NCBI GenBank assembly: GCA_027625915.1
Contig: JANTQA010000036.1
Coordinates: forward strand, 7,151,001 to 7,215,000
Origin: Anaeramoeba flamelloides
Lineage: Eukaryota > Metamonada > Anaeramoebidae
Reading direction: 5' to 3'
Length of the DNA: 64,000 nt
The notes beneath the pieces were generated by a model. The model did no database searches and was not told the DNA's origin. It worked only from the letters and a program-made list of their open reading frames with translations. Both the position numbers and the translations under genes were made by a program. This document shows, one piece after another, positions 44,490 to 56,379 of the stretch. Position 1 is the stretch's first letter, and each line of letters begins with the position of its first letter.

Positions 44490-45690
44490 AAACGTGATAT
44501 TTTCTATCACGATATATCAGAAAATCGTGATATTCAATAAAATCGTGAGATAATATGATAAATCGTGATATTCAATACAATCACGGTAATTGTCTAAAAT
44601 TTGTGATAAATGTCAAAATATCATGATTAAAAATAATTACTTTTAGATACTAATTTAAGAGTATTTTTAATAGGAAAAATTTGTTTGTTCAAAAAAAAAA
44701 AGATCCTTGAAAAAAATTTTCATTCTTAAAAAAAAAACAACAAAAAGATACTTGGTTCAATCAAGAATCAGATCAAAGAGTTTCTTGTATTTTCTTTTTT
44801 TTGACAAGATCAATCAATCCTTTAGATCAACAAACAAAGGTAATAAAAAATGCTAATAAATAGTTTATCAGTTTACCAGGGTGTCATAAATTGTGCTAGA
44901 GAAAAAAATTCTAAAAAAAATAACGCTCATGCTGTTATTCAAAGAATGTATTCTACAGATAAAACGGTTTTCGTTCCTTTAATGAAAGTTTAAAAGGGAT
45001 GGTTAAATATTCAAAAGCATTCACAATAACCCAGCCATATTACTACTAATTCTTATAGATTTTTTATATATTTTTTTTCCACTTATTATTATTTTTTTTC
45101 TTGATCTTTGAGTTGGAAAAAAAAAAAAGCTAGAATTTAGAGGTTTTTTTTTTAATCGATCACCAATAAGTAGGAAAATCACTCTTTTTTCTACTTGGTT
45201 ATTTCACATGTGAAGGTAATAAATCCATTTAAAAAAAAAACATTTCTATTTTATACTCAAGTATATTATTGCAAGAGATAATTATTATTATAAAAATATA
45301 ATTTGTTTGAGATTTTAAATTTTGTATTCAAAAAAAAAATAAAAAAATTTCGTGTTTCCACAACAAATAGTATCATTATTTTAATAAAAATTTTTAGTCT
45401 CAAAACTTTCAAACACTTGAAGACAGTCCATAAACCCCTTACAAACACTTTTTAAGATTTATTAAAGGGAAAAAGTGTTCTAAAAGTCTCAATGTTTTGT
45501 AAAAGTCAAGATATTTTTTTTAAGATTTCAAAAAAATAATATATCAATTTTTTCACGATTTTTACCTTGTCAATAATTTAGAATATCGCGATTTTCTTAT
45601 TTTTCGCCAAAAATTTGGACTAATCATGATTTTCCTAATATTATTTCGATTTTATTTTTAATCTCAGGATATATGATATCATCAAAAACT
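44490..45690. repeat. Possible inverted-repeat element with CGTGATA motif clusters
   Basis: Between 44495 and 44600 the word CGTGATA or its complement TATCACG recurs about six times (AAATCGTGATATTCAAT twice almost exactly). Around 45555-45670 the complements TCACGATTTTTACC, GAATATCGCGATTTTC and AATCATGATTTTCC occur. This arrangement suggests diverged subterminal repeats of an element of about 1.2 kb. Termini and a target duplication could not be defined. Confidence 0.4.
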
Positions 45691-46653
45691 CAATTATTGA
45701 TAATCTTACTATCGGACTATTACCCTTACTGTGAATTCAAGGGGCACGTGTTCAAGTGCTTTCAAGTGCCTTTTAGTACCTGGGTTTTGTATAATTCAAA
45801 TGAATTTGATAAAAACATGGGTTTTTACTCTAATTCTTTTTTTTAACTACTCAAAAATCTAATAGTGGTTTACTTGAGATTTTCTGTTTTAACTGTAAAT
45901 CAGATAGATTTAAGTGTTAAGCAGAAAACTCAAGAACCCCTAAAGAAAATTGTGTGTCAAGTGCCATAGGGCGTCACATCTTTGTCAAAATTCAAGAGAA
46001 TAGAGAAAATATTTGATTTTACTCATTTTTTTCGAAATTTGGTTAAACTTGATCTTTGATTTTGTTTAATTTAAAAAAAAAAACTATAATATACAAAAAA
46101 TCATTTTTCAACATAACCCACAATCTTTTTGTTTTCAAGTCAATCAATAATTTGTGAAAAAAATAAGTATCCTCATCTATTCAAGAATTGATCCTTAAAA
46201 AAAAAACTATTATAGAGACTTTTTTGGTGAATTGGGATGTGTATTAAAAAGTACAAGATTGTAACTACTTTTTCAGAAAAACTCACCCCCAAAAAATAGT
46301 TTGAAAACCAACTGACTAGGCAATGTTTCATATCATTTAAACACATAAAACCATTATTCCAAGACGAAGCTAAAAAAAATTTTTAATAATATAAAATGAA
46401 GTAGAAATTTCCAAACTTTTATTTGAACTTATAAGTACTATATTCTTGTTTGTTGGGATCTTTAAAGTTATACTATTAACTTTTTTTTCATGTAAATTAT
46501 TTTTGGAATTTGATTATTTTTTTGTATTTCGTCTCTTTTGTGCATCTGAACAATTCTTGTCTTTTAATATTAATAGTATATTTCAATCAATTTACAGGTG
46601 ATTTGTAAAATAAAAAATTAATTCACAAGTCGCAATTATCATTTTTTTTTTGA
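45691..46653. other. Degenerate hairpin-array remnants and 5' flank
   Basis: CACGTGTTCAAGTGC, TTCAAGTGCCTTTTAG and, near 45960, TGTCAAGTGCCATAGGGCG resemble the leader of the LINE-associated arrays (GTCGTCAAGTGCCGTAG). TTCAAGAGAATAGAGAAAAT follows as in their last stem. No LINE sequence is visible. The final 300 bp is the upstream region of the 46654 gene. Confidence 0.4.
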
Positions 46654-48440
46654 ATGATGTTTTTTATTTTTTCTGTTTTTTCAAAAGACTTTTTGTTTTT
46701 TGATTTACAATATTTAAAAAATAGTTATATTAATCAGCTAATTGGTTTAATCTTTGTTTTCCTTACAATATGCTTTATTCTAAAAACTTTCAATTACTTT
46801 CGTAACAAGAAAAAATTGAAGATATCACAAAAAATAAAAGATCATCTGAAAAAAAAAGGAAAAACTCAACTTATTAAGACTGAAAAAAAAAATAATCTCT
46901 TAAATTTAAAAGAAAGGAATAAAGAACAAGATATCAAAAAAAATCAAGAATCCGAAAATAGGAGAAATGACGAATTAAGATCTACCAATCTTTCACCGAC
47001 CACAAAACAAAAACAAGATTTCAGAAAATGTAACAATGTGGACGAAAAATTTGCCAAAATTTGTTTTGATCAAACCAAAAACAAAATCAAAATTATCAAT
47101 CAAAAAGAGAATTTGAATTCCACAAATAAAGAAATTGGAATTCACAAAGCCAATCAGTATGTGAAGGTATGTAAAAAAGAAATTAATCACAAGAAAATTA
47201 AATGTCCAAATACAAATAATAAAAATGACAATGATTATGTTAAAGATATCGAAAAAAAATTATTAAAAATTGAAAATATGAATGAAACGAAACATGAAAA
47301 TGAAAAAGAAAATGATAATGAATACGACAATGAAAACAAACACGATTACAAAAAAGAAAAAGAAAAAGAAACAGAAACAGTAATCAAAAAAAAAGAAAAA
47401 GAAAAAGAAAAAGAACAAGAAAATCAAAATCAAATAGAAAAAGAACAAGAAAAAGAACAAGAAAAAGTACAAGAACAAGATAAAGAAATAGAAAAAGAAA
47501 AAGAAAAAGAAACAGAAAAAGAAAAAGAAACAGAAACAGAAATCCAAAAAAAAGAAAAAGAAAAATATAATGAAAAAGAAAAACAAATACAAGAGCAAGA
47601 AAAAGAAAAAGAAAAAGTACAAGAACAAGAAAAAATACAAGAGCAAGAAAAAGAAAAAGAAAAAGAAAAAGAAAACGAAAAAGAAAAAGAAAAACAAATA
47701 CAAGAACAAGAAAAACAAAAACAAAAAGAAAAACAAGAAGAATATGAAAGAGAAATCCAAAAAAAAGAAAAAGAAAAATATAATGAAAAAGAAAAACAAA
47801 TACAAGAGCAAGAAAAAGAAAAAGAAAATGGATATGGAAATTTAATAGAAATTGAAATGAAAGTAGAAAAAGAAGTATGTTTTCAAAGAGAAGTTTCAAC
47901 AATTGATGATATAAACAAAAATGAAAGAGAAAAAGAAAAAGGAAGAGATGGTGAATGTTGCCTTAAGAATAAGAACATAATTTTCAATGAAATACAAAAA
48001 AAACAAAAATTGATCAACTTATTTAAACCCAATAATAACCTCAATCCTTTAAGACAATTGTTCCGAACGAAAATCATACCTAATAATCTTATTCAGTTGT
48101 TAATTGATGAAGATAAAAAAACAAATATTTTTACTCCATCAACAACAAAAGACAAACAGGTAATTTTATTTACTTTTTTTAATCATCTTTTCCTTTTTCA
48201 AATTGTTCATTGACATTTATTCTCTGTTCAAATTTTAAAATAAAATAGTCTCTCACCAGATATCAACTCCAATTTTTGACTAGTTATGAAGAGTATAATA
48301 TTTCAAATGTTCAGGATTACATAAGAATCAAGGATAATATTTCAGAACAGACAAGAAAAACCGAATTGAAAAGAAAATTACAATATTTGAACGAGGAATT
48401 ATCTCGGCTCAATAAGCTTTGTGAAAATATCAAAAAATGA
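46654..48440 (+). CDS. Membrane-anchored Glu/Lys/Gln-repeat protein, one intron
   Basis: Exon 1 (46654-48159) and exon 2 (48249-48440) are joined by removing an 89-nt intron with GTAATT donor and AAAATAG acceptor, in phase 0, to give 565 residues. The N terminus has a hydrophobic start (MMFFIFSVFSKDFLFF) and a membrane segment at about residues 28-46 (QLIGLIFVFLTICFILKTF), followed by a basic stretch, so it looks like a single-pass anchor with the rest in the cytosol. Residues 230-392 are almost entirely KE, EQ and KQ dipeptides and would form a charged helix or disordered rod. Within it a segment of about 25 residues (IQKKEKEKYNEKEKQIQEQE) occurs twice. The C terminus is ordinary sequence ending in a short coiled coil (LKRKLQYLNEELSRLNKLCE). 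Without the intron the frame would end early at 48213. I do not recognise the family. T-rich frames opposite it are shadows. Confidence 0.75.
48160..48248 (+). other. Intron of the Glu/Lys-repeat gene
   Basis: The intron is 89 nt, from GTAATTTTATTT to AAAATAAAATAG. It separates codons DKQ and SLTRYQLQ without splitting a codon, and the downstream exon is open for 63 codons to a TGA. Confidence 0.75.
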
Positions 48441-48794
48441 AATTTAGGCAAGTTCATAAATGAGAATGACTATTTATTAAATTATTAGATTCTTCTTCTA
48501 ATATTTATACTTGATCAGATTGGGAGACTTTTATGTTGGCTATCTATTCAGATTATGTAATTATATTGAAAATTTTCTTAATCTTTTTTCTTCATATTTT
48601 ATTATTTTAAAAATATCCAATTGATATTTTCCATCCGAATATAATTTGGGTTCAGTTAATGTGTAAATAAAGATCAATCTATTTTCAATTTTTTTTTTTA
48701 ATTATTTATTATTTTTGTGTATTTGGATTAATTCTTTAATCCAAAATTTTTGATTTTTCTTCATAATAATTGAAGTCACAAAAAAGTTAATGTA
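48441..48794. other. AT-rich 3' flank
   Basis: This is the 3' flank of the repeat-protein gene. No other feature was recognised before the TA at 48793. Confidence 0.4.
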
Positions 48795-49294
48795 TATTAG
48801 GGAAAAAAATACCTGGAATGAAAATAATCCCTGACAAATTTTTTAATTGTGAATATTCGGAAAATTGTTTTGGAATTTCTTTTTTTTTAAATCAAATCCT
48901 TTTTATAAATAACCAATTTTTTTATGAAGTAAGAAATAAACCTACCTAAAGTGCACTAGAGAAGGGTTCACTAGAATACTCGAGTTATTGTTTGATAGTC
49001 TAAGCAGATCAACTTATTTTCGAAAAAAAATTGAGTTTTATAGATGTTGGTTAGAGTTTGGAAAATGATACTTTTTATTTTTGTTTTTTGATTGGTTGAA
49101 TGCTGTTTTGACAAGAGTGATTTAATTAATCATCATTCTAATAAGTGGGTGGGTTATAATTTGGAAAGTTCGATTCATTCTTAAAAAAGGGTTTTGATCT
49201 TAAATAAAAGAAATTATACAACAATTTTACTAATATTCACAATTAAAAATCTTGTCTGGGATTTTTTTCATTCCAGGTATTTTTTTCCCTACTT
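48795..49294. mobile_element. TA-flanked inverted-repeat element, family 3 copy 2 (500 bp)
   Basis: The terminal repeats contain AGGGAAAAAAATACCTGG and complement and are flanked by TA at 48793-48794 and 49295-49296. The interior is the reverse complement of 10708-11196: AATAAGTGGGTGGGTTATAA corresponds to the CCCCCACTTATTAG region there. GAAAAAAATCC and TTTTTAATTGTGAATATT are shared subterminal words. Confidence 0.8.
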
Positions 49295-49429
49295 TACTTA
49301 ATTAAATTCTCAAAAGAAGAAATACTCACACTGAGGTCAACATAAAGTAGCCCCATTTATTAAAGATTTAAACACCTTTGTGTATATTATTTTCAATCTT
49401 ATTCCCTCTGATCACTAGTTTTTTATTAA

Positions 49430-49621
49430 TAAATCCAACACAGATTCAATAAATTTTAATTTGAATCTTACTTAAAAAATAATAAAGTATAAATATCAAA
49501 GATGTTATTCAAAATAAAGATTCATTATTTAGTTTTTCATTGGTTAATAATAAAGAAAATTCTAACTCTTTATAGTAATTTCTAAACAAACAATTTGGAA
49601 ATTATTGAACAACCTCCAAAT
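49430..49621 (+). mobile_element. LINE 3' fragment, copy C, degraded
   Basis: Translated pieces KDVIQNKDSLFSFSLVNNKE and then a broken segment ending FLNKQFGNY match the region just before the 3' tail of copies A and B (FDIIHNKESLFILLLVND; FDIIRKRDSSYLLTFVGNK). A hairpin array follows immediately, at the position where copies A and D also carry one. No poly(A) tail was found. Confidence 0.5.
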
Positions 49622-49870
49622 GTTTTAGAGTTTCTGAAAGTGCCCCAAGTGCCTAGAATTTTTTTTTAGTTTGAAAAATAAATAGAAATTTTAGTTAGGT
49701 TTTTTTTACTTTTTGAAATAAATAGAAAATTTTAATAAATTTTGGATTTATTTCAAAAAGTAAAAAAAACGTAGAACACTTCACAAAAAGTAATTAGAAA
49801 ACCCCAAAAAAACCTAGAACACTTCACAAATAATCAGAAAACTCAATAAAAGCCAACCGCGATTTTTTTT
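49622..49870 (+). repeat. Nested hairpin array following LINE copy C
   Basis: The leader TGAAAGTGCCCCAAGTGCC precedes stems with TTAGGTTTTTTTTACTTTTT and AAAAAGTAAAAAAAACG, followed by AGAAAACCCCAAAAAAACCT and AACACTTCACAAATAA words that also occur at 6820-6860 and 32880-32930. The last module (CCGCGATTTTTTTTACAATT) is worn. Confidence 0.6.
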
Positions 49871-51187
49871 ACAATTCAAATAATAATCAAACAAAAAAAT
49901 ATAGTTTTTTATTTAAGAATATGACTCCATAAACAATTTATTTATACTTTATTTTGTTAATTGGTGTTTATGCTAAAAGTGCATCAGTCTAAAATAAAAC
50001 AAACTTTTTTTTCTTTTAAATAAAAGGTGAACATAACTCTTCTTTATTTATTCATCACAGGTAATACAGTAATTATTTACACAGTGATACAATTAAACCC
50101 GATGGCAACTTCATGTATCAACTTTAGAGATGAGTTATCATTTTTAAAAGAATTCATTTTTTCAAATTAAAATTTTCCGTAAAAAGATCTGATCCCTTTT
50201 TGTTTGTATTTTTGGATAAAGTTAGAAAAAGAAAAATTAACAAATACATTTTAATTTTTTTAGGGAATCTCACTTTTCGGAATTTCTGAGTGTCTGTATG
50301 AACTAATTAACATTTAAATGTTTAATCTTGTTTTAAAAACAGAATAAAAATAAATCAAATATTGAATCACTGAAGATATAAAAAAAATTGATCATATTTT
50401 ATTAACAAATATTGATAAATTTCTTATAATTTAAAATTGTAAACAATATTCTTTTTCAAATATCCAGTGAACAAAAAAGTAAATATTGTTTTAAAATCGG
50501 TTATTTGATACCATTTATTTTTTTTTTTTTTGAATTATTTATTTGAATTCATTTTATCTGTTTGAAAAAAGTTTAAAAGGTCAGAAATAATTATATTTCC
50601 TATTGATATATTTAATCGTGGGTTATTAATAACTCACCAATAAAAAAAAATAAAAATTGGATTATTAATTATTGATTATAAATAATCAAATTAATTGGTA
50701 TTCCCTAATTTTATTAGTTGAATTTTCCTGAGGTTTTAAAAAAATATTCCGGGAGAATGTTTAATTTAATTATTGTATGTTTTTTTTTTTAATAGTTTTT
50801 TATTAGATAAAAAGAAAAAATTGAATTGAACGGTTCTTTGAATCAAAAAAAATGTATTTTTTTCAAGTTTAGAATTATAAATTAATTTTTTTGAAATTAA
50901 GTAGATTTTTTATTTTGAATTATTCCAAAGCTTATTGATTTTATATTTAACGTTTATTTTTGTACACTTCCTTTACAGATATTAAGATTCCTTTCTTCTT
51001 CCAAAGTAAATATTTTTTTAAAAATAATTCAGAAATATGTTCGGATTTTGAACACTTACAAAAATTTGTTAAATGGATCAAACTTTTCAAACACAAAAAT
51101 CCAACTTGGAAAATAGTATCAAAAAGTGAGTTTAATTTTTTAGAGTAACCATATTTTTATTTTATTATTCAATTCCAAGATGAGGTA
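49871..51187. other. AT-rich intergenic sequence
   Basis: No credible gene or paired termini were found. A short plus frame at 50960-51148 (FFQSKYFFKNNSEICSDFEH) looks protein-like but has no start context, family or splice partner. Confidence 0.35.
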
Positions 51188-51598
51188 CACATATGCAAAA
51201 AGTGATGTCTTAATAGTTTAAGTTTTTATTCTAAATTTGTAATTTTTCCAAAAACGATAAAACTGTTTCTATACGTCCCGATGGCAGAAGGTTTTTTGGT
51301 CAGCGAATATGGGGGGTCTATGAGTCAAAAAAATCCATTTAATGAGAGAATAAAAATGTTTGGGGTTGTTATTGTTTTTTGATTTCTGAAAATTATTTTC
51401 GATTTTTGAATTTCTGTTTCTTCCCCAAATATTTTTATTCTTTTATTAAATTGAATTTTAATTTGCTATTGGAAACCCCATATTTGTTGACCAGAAATCT
51501 CTCCCTTCGGGAGGTATAGTAAAAGTTGTATAGTTTTTGGAAAAATGACAAATTTAGTTTAAAAACTTGTTCTATTAAGACATCACTTTTTGCACATG
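51188..51598. mobile_element. TA-flanked inverted-repeat element, family 9 (411 bp)
   Basis: CACATATGCAAAAAGTGATG and the complement CATCACTTTTTGCACATG form the ends, flanked by TA (51186-51187, 51599-51600). Arms continue through GTCTTAATAG and CTATTAAGAC and include a GC-rich word CCCTTCGGGAGG near 51512. The interior is non-coding and no other copy is in the window. Confidence 0.8.
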
Positions 51599-51600
51599 TA

Positions 51601-53196
51601 TAAATTTTTTTTTGAACATGCTATTAAATTTACTAAAAGATTATTTTTAGTTTAATAGTCTCTTTAAACATCAGTAAGTATGTTCAAAAATCCTCGTTAT
51701 CATATTTCAAAGTTTTTAAAAGTAAAAATTTTTAGTGAAATTTGTATTTCAAAGATTTTTTAGTTTGTACCTTTTCAGAAAAACAGTTATAAATTTTTGG
51801 AATTGAATAACTTTTAGTAATTTAAATATCTTTTTAAAAATCACAAAATTTCAAATTTTATGATTTTTTGAAATCATTTTTTTTTAACCTATTTTGTAAT
51901 CCTAAAAAAACTTCAAAGAAATGAAATTTGAAAAATGTTGAAATAGGATTTGAATATTGAAAGGATGAAGACTCTCGGGTTGAAAGTTTAAATAATTTTT
52001 GAAATCATTTGGGTGGGTTGTTCTATTCTTGTGGTGTTTTCCTGAAAGAAACGAAAAATGGGATATTAAGCATGTTGCTAACAACATAATCTAGATAAAT
52101 TTTTGGTACGTATAAATCTGCCCCATTAACATGATCTGAAATTTCCTCCTAAATTTCTCGTTTTATACTCTTAACTCCTTTAATTAAAATTTTTTCTTTC
52201 TTTCCTCAAGTTCAGAAGGCAAAAATGGTTCTTTTTTGTACTTCAAAAACACAACAAAACACAATCTCTAGAATCCAACAGCAGAAAAAGAAAAACTTCA
52301 ACATTCAAAAAAAAGCAAAATAATTCCTAGATCTCTCAAATTACATGGCAGCGTATGGTATCCGTATCTAAAATTGACTTTAGGGTGATGTCTTCTTTAC
52401 TATATTAAAAATTAATTTGGAAAAATTCAAAACTTTAATGAGTTCTGAACAATAAAAATCCTTTTTTTTTTTGATATTTTTTTCATCCTTTCTTCAATAA
52501 GATCTACTTTTTGTTTGTTTCTAAAGTGTTCATTGAAGTTTCATTTTAAACAGTTCAAATTTTTAAGAAAAGAAGGAGTTAATTTCTTTGGTTTATCCCT
52601 GATTTAAAAAAAAAACGCTTACCTATTCATCTTGGATTAACCAGATTAGCACTGTTTTAGATACTACTACAAATAATGCAACAAATGAAATCATATGAAA
52701 TAGACTGCCTTAATTAAAAATTGAAAATACAACATTACCTTTTCCGTTTTTTTTTTCGAAAAACACAAAAAGAATTGTAATTGCTCAAGATCTTTGATCC
52801 TTTCAGAATTCCGAAATGTTAATTGTGAAAAAACCAACGATTTTATCAGCGTTTTTTTGAAGATTTTGGCTTTTTGTTTATTTATTATTTAATTGGGTGA
52901 CGTAGTACTAGTTTCTTGCTCTTTAATTTGTTTTGAGTAATTCATATTTGCAAGTCAATTTCCAAAGTTTCAAAATTTTGGGAAAAATAAATTTTAATTT
53001 CACATAAGAACGGAATAAAAAGCAGAACCAATAATGAAAAAAAGCCGAGGAAAATGAAAATTTGACCTGACAATTTTCATAATTTTTAATTGTATCGAAT
53101 TTTAATTAAAAAAAATATTTAACTATTTTAAATCAATTTGCTTTTCCAATTTCCAACAAAAATCTGAAGAAGAAAGTAAACCAAAACAAACCACAA
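51601..53196. other. AT-rich intergenic sequence and 5' flank of the HIT gene
   Basis: A minus-strand frame at 51902-52087 and a less AT-rich patch near 52345-52400 (ATGGCAGCGTATGGTATCCG) were inspected. Neither yields a recognisable protein. The last 100 bp before 53197 are A-rich with few T-runs and are probably the 5' UTR. Confidence 0.35.
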
Positions 53197-54156
53197 ATGA
53201 AAAATTTTCTAGCAAAAGCAATCCAAAAGTCATATGGCCACTCAAGACAGATAATGTACCGAAGTCCTGTTCCGTTTTCGTTTTATTCGGGAAAGAAAAT
53301 GGAATTTTATTTTTCCACAAACAGGGCGATTAATGCAAAGCCAAAAAGGAAAGATCGCGAGACCAAATACAAAAACACGGATCCATTCCAGCCACCATAC
53401 ACACCGGGGTTGTACATTTCCGATTTACCAAGCAACCATCTGCTGTTGTGGAACCGATATAACATTGTTGATCGCCATTGTCTGATCATTAGCAAAAATC
53501 ACCACGAGCACCAAGAAGAATTGCTGAACCAAGAGAACTTGGAGATCAGCTACAGGTCGCTCTCATTGTTTAACTCTGTTGTGTACTACAATTCTGGGAA
53601 AAACAGCTGTGCTTCCCAGCCACACCGCCACCTGCACTTGGTGTCGCTGCCTTTGCTGTCGTCACAAGTTTTGGAAGAAACAAACCAGAAATTGCCAACA
53701 AGATCATCAGTTTTTTATCGATCCAATTTGCAATTCCACCCGACAATAATGAAACGATCACATTTTTCCAGCTTAAGGTGCTCCCAGCCATTTACACTCA
53801 AGGAGTTGCCCTTTTTGCATTCCTGCTGTATCCTTCCGAAAAAAAACGTCAACTCTCAAACCCTGAACATGGCTTACAGGTCTTTACTCTCTGTTTTCAC
53901 CAATAACCTTGAGAAGAAGAAGCAAGTCTTCGATTTAGATGGGGACCAAACCTATATCCATGGCCCAGACCTGTCCTATCATCTTTTCCTGACCAAATCT
54001 TGGATGATGCTAATACCTCGATCCGCCTGCTCATATAAAGGAATTAGAGTTTCGCCACTTTCTTTTTTTGGTGCCTTTTTTGTCAAAGACAAAGATCATC
54101 AACAAAAAATTATGGACTTCAACCCTGAATTTATCCTTCAGAAATTAACAAACTGA
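53197..54156 (+). CDS. Ap4A phosphorylase / ATP adenylyltransferase (APA1/2-type HIT enzyme)
   Basis: The 319-residue intronless protein matches the length of yeast Apa1/Apa2 (about 320). This family splits diadenosine tetraphosphate with phosphate into ATP and ADP through an adenylyl-histidine intermediate, a nucleotide-salvage and stress-signal clearing role in the cytosol. NRYNIVDRHCLIISKNHHEH (86-105) and YNSGKNSCASQPHRHLHLVS (131-150) are the catalytic-domain signatures. His143, His145 and His147 form the histidine triad, of which the middle one should be the nucleophile. YHLFLTKSWMMLIPRS (261-276) is the conserved C-terminal domain. The third triad position is His; as I recall, it is Gln in yeast Apa enzymes. 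The start is the first ATG of the frame. Residues 1-23 are basic and could be a targeting extension. Frames on the opposite strand are shadows. Confidence 0.85.
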   Translation: MKNFLAKAIQKSYGHSRQIMYRSPVPFSFYSGKKMEFYFSTNRAINAKPKRKDRETKYKNTDPFQPPYTPGLYISDLPSNHLLLWNRYNIVDRHCLIISKNHHEHQEELLNQENLEISYRSLSLFNSVVYYNSGKNSCASQPHRHLHLVSLPLLSSQVLEETNQKLPTRSSVFYRSNLQFHPTIMKRSHFSSLRCSQPFTLKELPFLHSCCILPKKNVNSQTLNMAYRSLLSVFTNNLEKKKQVFDLDGDQTYIHGPDLSYHLFLTKSWMMLIPRSACSYKGIRVSPLSFFGAFFVKDKDHQQKIMDFNPEFILQKLTN

Positions 54157-56379
54157 TCCCTTTTTCATTCGTTGTTTTAAAAAAACCCCTGAACAAAAAT
54201 TTCACTTTTGGGGATATAACATACAATTGTTCCAGTTAGAGTATTATTTCATTTTTCAAAAAGAAAGCCAATTTTTATTAATTAACAAAATTTATAAAAA
54301 CAGATTCTGAATAAAAATTGTGTTTTTTTTTTTAAAGATATAGAAAATATTGTCAATTTTTTTAGTAATTGTAAATTAATATGTTTATTTTGTTTTTTTC
54401 TCTTTTTTAACAAAAATATCAATAAAGTTTTAGTATTTAATTTTTTATCTCGATTGTTTTTTTTTAATTTTTCATTTTTTAATTAATTTTGGGAAATTTA
54501 CTTTTTCTTTTCAAACTTGAAGAAATCTTGAAAAAGGATTCTTTAAATTGAAATTTAAATCTTTTAATAGCTCAAAAAGAAAGGTAATTTTACCCACATT
54601 TTAAAAATATTCATCAATAAGACTCAAACTTTTTAAATATTCAAAAGAGATTGAATAGATCCTAAATATAAATAATATCTTGTTTTTGTTTTTTTTTAGT
54701 ATAACACAATTTTTTTTTAAAGAAATGGTTTAAAATGTTGGTTAAATTTCTTCGAGGGTGGCCAAGAAAAATTCACCCAGACTTTGTAAAGTAATAATCC
54801 AAAATGAAAAGTTGTATTTTTTTTTTTTTATAGAAAACCTTATTCTTAATTGATAAAAGAAATGAAAAATAAAGTGGTTTGATTGTGTTTTTTTCATGTA
54901 CGATTAAAAAGGGAAATACTAAGAATGAAGAACAAAGGGTAATTTTTTTTTTCAAGAAGATGGGCATATTTCGAAAGAAATTTTTATCTTTAAAAAAATT
55001 TAATATTTAATAAAAACTTGAAAATTTGTATAAATAAATTCTTTTTATAATTTCAAAAGTTGTTACAATAAAATCGGATGATTTTTCTTTTATAATTAAT
55101 CTTTATCTGCGTACATAAGTGGTACTGAATTGTGCGTTGTATTGGGAGATAAAAGGTAGAAATGAATATAATTGGATTTGGATACAAGTTGTTGGAATTT
55201 TGAATATTGGTCTTTTTGATTAATTACGAGATAATTATGAATTATTTATGAAATTTTAGTCATAAATACTTGTGTTGGGTCGAAAAAAAAAACAAAAATT
55301 GTTAGTTTAGAAGTTCTATTCGATATATTTTAAATTTTGTTAAAGTTTGGGTTTTGTTGGTGAATTTTTTTTTAAATGAAGGTAAAATAGTTGGAATTTT
55401 TAGAGGAAAAAAATTTATAATGAAATAAACTTTGATTTAAGGCTCTAGTCACTTATCTTCATTTTTTTCCATACTTGGGGAGGTATCTTAACGATCAAAA
55501 ATCTATTGTAAAAATTCACTTATTTTGATTGAAAAAACTTTAATCAAACAGAAAAAATAATTTTGATAGGATCTCATTCCTAAAAAATTCAAATTTTTGA
55601 AAAAATGAAATCACAAAATCTAAAAATCCAATACAAAAAAAAAAATTTAGAGATTCTTCATTGGGAAAAAATTCAATTCAAAAAAAAAAAAGTAAAACTG
55701 GATCTTTAATTCAAAAAAATCTAATTTTTTTTTAAAAAAAAACTCATTTCTTATTTTAAGTTTCCAAAGGGTTAAATTTCTTCAATTTAAAAATAATTGT
55801 TTTCTAAAAGCAGATGATCAATAAAATTTGATTTAATCGAATTAGTGGTTATATTGTAACTTTCTGAATTTGTGGAAGTAAGGATTTTATAACATTCTAA
55901 AGATAAAAAAGCGCTTATTTATGAAACAAAAAAAATATGAAAAAAAAAAACTCTTTGAGATCCCCAATAGCACCAAAAAAAAAAAATACATACTTTAAAA
56001 CCAACATAGTTGTTTTACAAATTTATATCTTTAGGATTCAAATTGGAAATAAAGTGTTTCTCTTTTTTGACTTTTTTCTAAAAATATTCACTTTTTTCAT
56101 CTTTACTTGCTGATTTTTGGAAATCTATTGTTTTTTCATATTTTGGTTAGTTTTTGATTAATATTAGGCACTAATAAAAATTACAAAAAAAGTTTTTTTC
56201 CATTTCAATAAACTACTTTTCATAGGAATGACTTGACCATTAAAAGTTTTACAATATTTAAAAAGAATGTAAAAAAATTGACTTGTATTGGGAGTAGTGG
56301 TTTATTTTTTAGCTTTTGGTATAACCATTATTAAATAAAACTATATCGATATGATATACTTTTGAAAGTTGGTAATAAT
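54157..56379. other. AT-rich intergenic sequence
   Basis: This is the T-rich 3' flank of the HIT gene followed by long A/T filler. At 55468-55485 there is an 18-base match to the start region of the coiled-coil gene (35635-35652). No gene, RNA or delimited element was recognised. Confidence 0.4.

Noticed and set aside
47263-47902. Long minus-strand frames rich in Phe and Leu
   Set aside because: They are the complement of the GAA/AAA/CAA repeat of the 46654 gene. Composition is pure low complexity with no start context, and the plus frame has a spliced, structured C terminus.
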